A stretch of 58,413 nucleotides of DNA from Candidatus Thorarchaeota archaeon (GTDB lineage: Archaea > Asgardarchaeota > Thorarchaeia > Thorarchaeales > Thorarchaeaceae), in NCBI GenBank assembly GCA_016839275.1, contig JAEOUM010000222.1:1-58413 (forward strand), written 5' to 3'. Shown here piece by piece: positions 58,275-58,413 of the stretch. Numbering within the stretch: the stretch's first letter is position 1; each line of letters begins with the position of its first letter. Below the pieces are notes generated by a model, which saw only the letters and a program-made list of their open reading frames with translations, was not told where the DNA came from and made no database searches. The position numbers and the translations under genes are program-made.

Positions 58275-58413
58275 TTTGGACTACCTCTTTGTATGTTCAA
58301 TGACGCACCTTGTAGAGTGGTTTTAAATCTTGCTTAGTGGCTAACTTCTAATTTCCCTATGACGTCCGAACAGTCCTCTTCAAATACGTATGAGGACTGT
58401 CTTGACACATAAC

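Noticed and set aside
1-58413. CRISPR array, prophage or toxin-antitoxin locus
   Set aside because: No regularly spaced repeats, Cas genes, phage structural genes, integrase or convincing toxin-antitoxin pair was recognised; the nucleotidyltransferase-fold ORF at 34110-34877 has no apparent antitoxin partner.

Overview
Gene-dense archaeal chromosomal window. Diagnostic genes are archaeal: Taw1/Trm5 wyosine enzymes, CTP-dependent riboflavin kinase with HTH, isopentenyl phosphate kinase, geranylgeranyl reductase family, archaeal ProS, RtcA, RqcH/NEMF homolog, eS8 and CCA-encoding tRNAs. The gene set is compatible with an Asgard (Thorarchaeota-like) genome, but that placement is inference. I call about 50 protein genes and three tRNA genes or tRNA-like loci: a heavily interrupted tRNA at 33808-34003, a CAU tRNA with a variable-region intron at 39911-40017, and tRNA-Glu(UUC) at 40660-40737. 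No rRNA, CRISPR array, recognisable prophage or integrase gene was seen. The most interesting structure is at 31.5-34.0 kb. The 3' end of the interrupted tRNA gene recurs upstream as two same-orientation direct repeats. These repeats delimit two compact units, each with one same-strand gene: a serine hydrolase and a small zinc-ribbon protein. This looks like a tRNA-anchored array of single-gene cassettes. A weaker second case of 'tRNA 3'-end remnant / one ORF / tRNA' lies at 39.2-40.0 kb. Other notable items are a proteasome beta subunit with the catalytic Thr1 replaced by Ala, three copies of the 12-bp palindrome GAACACGTGTTC near isoprenoid-lipid genes, a polyprenol-kinase-like gene next to IPK, an EMC6-like membrane protein, and TfrA/TfrB-like fumarate reductase genes next to a two-subunit fumarase. 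All assignments come from reading the sequence; no database search was run.
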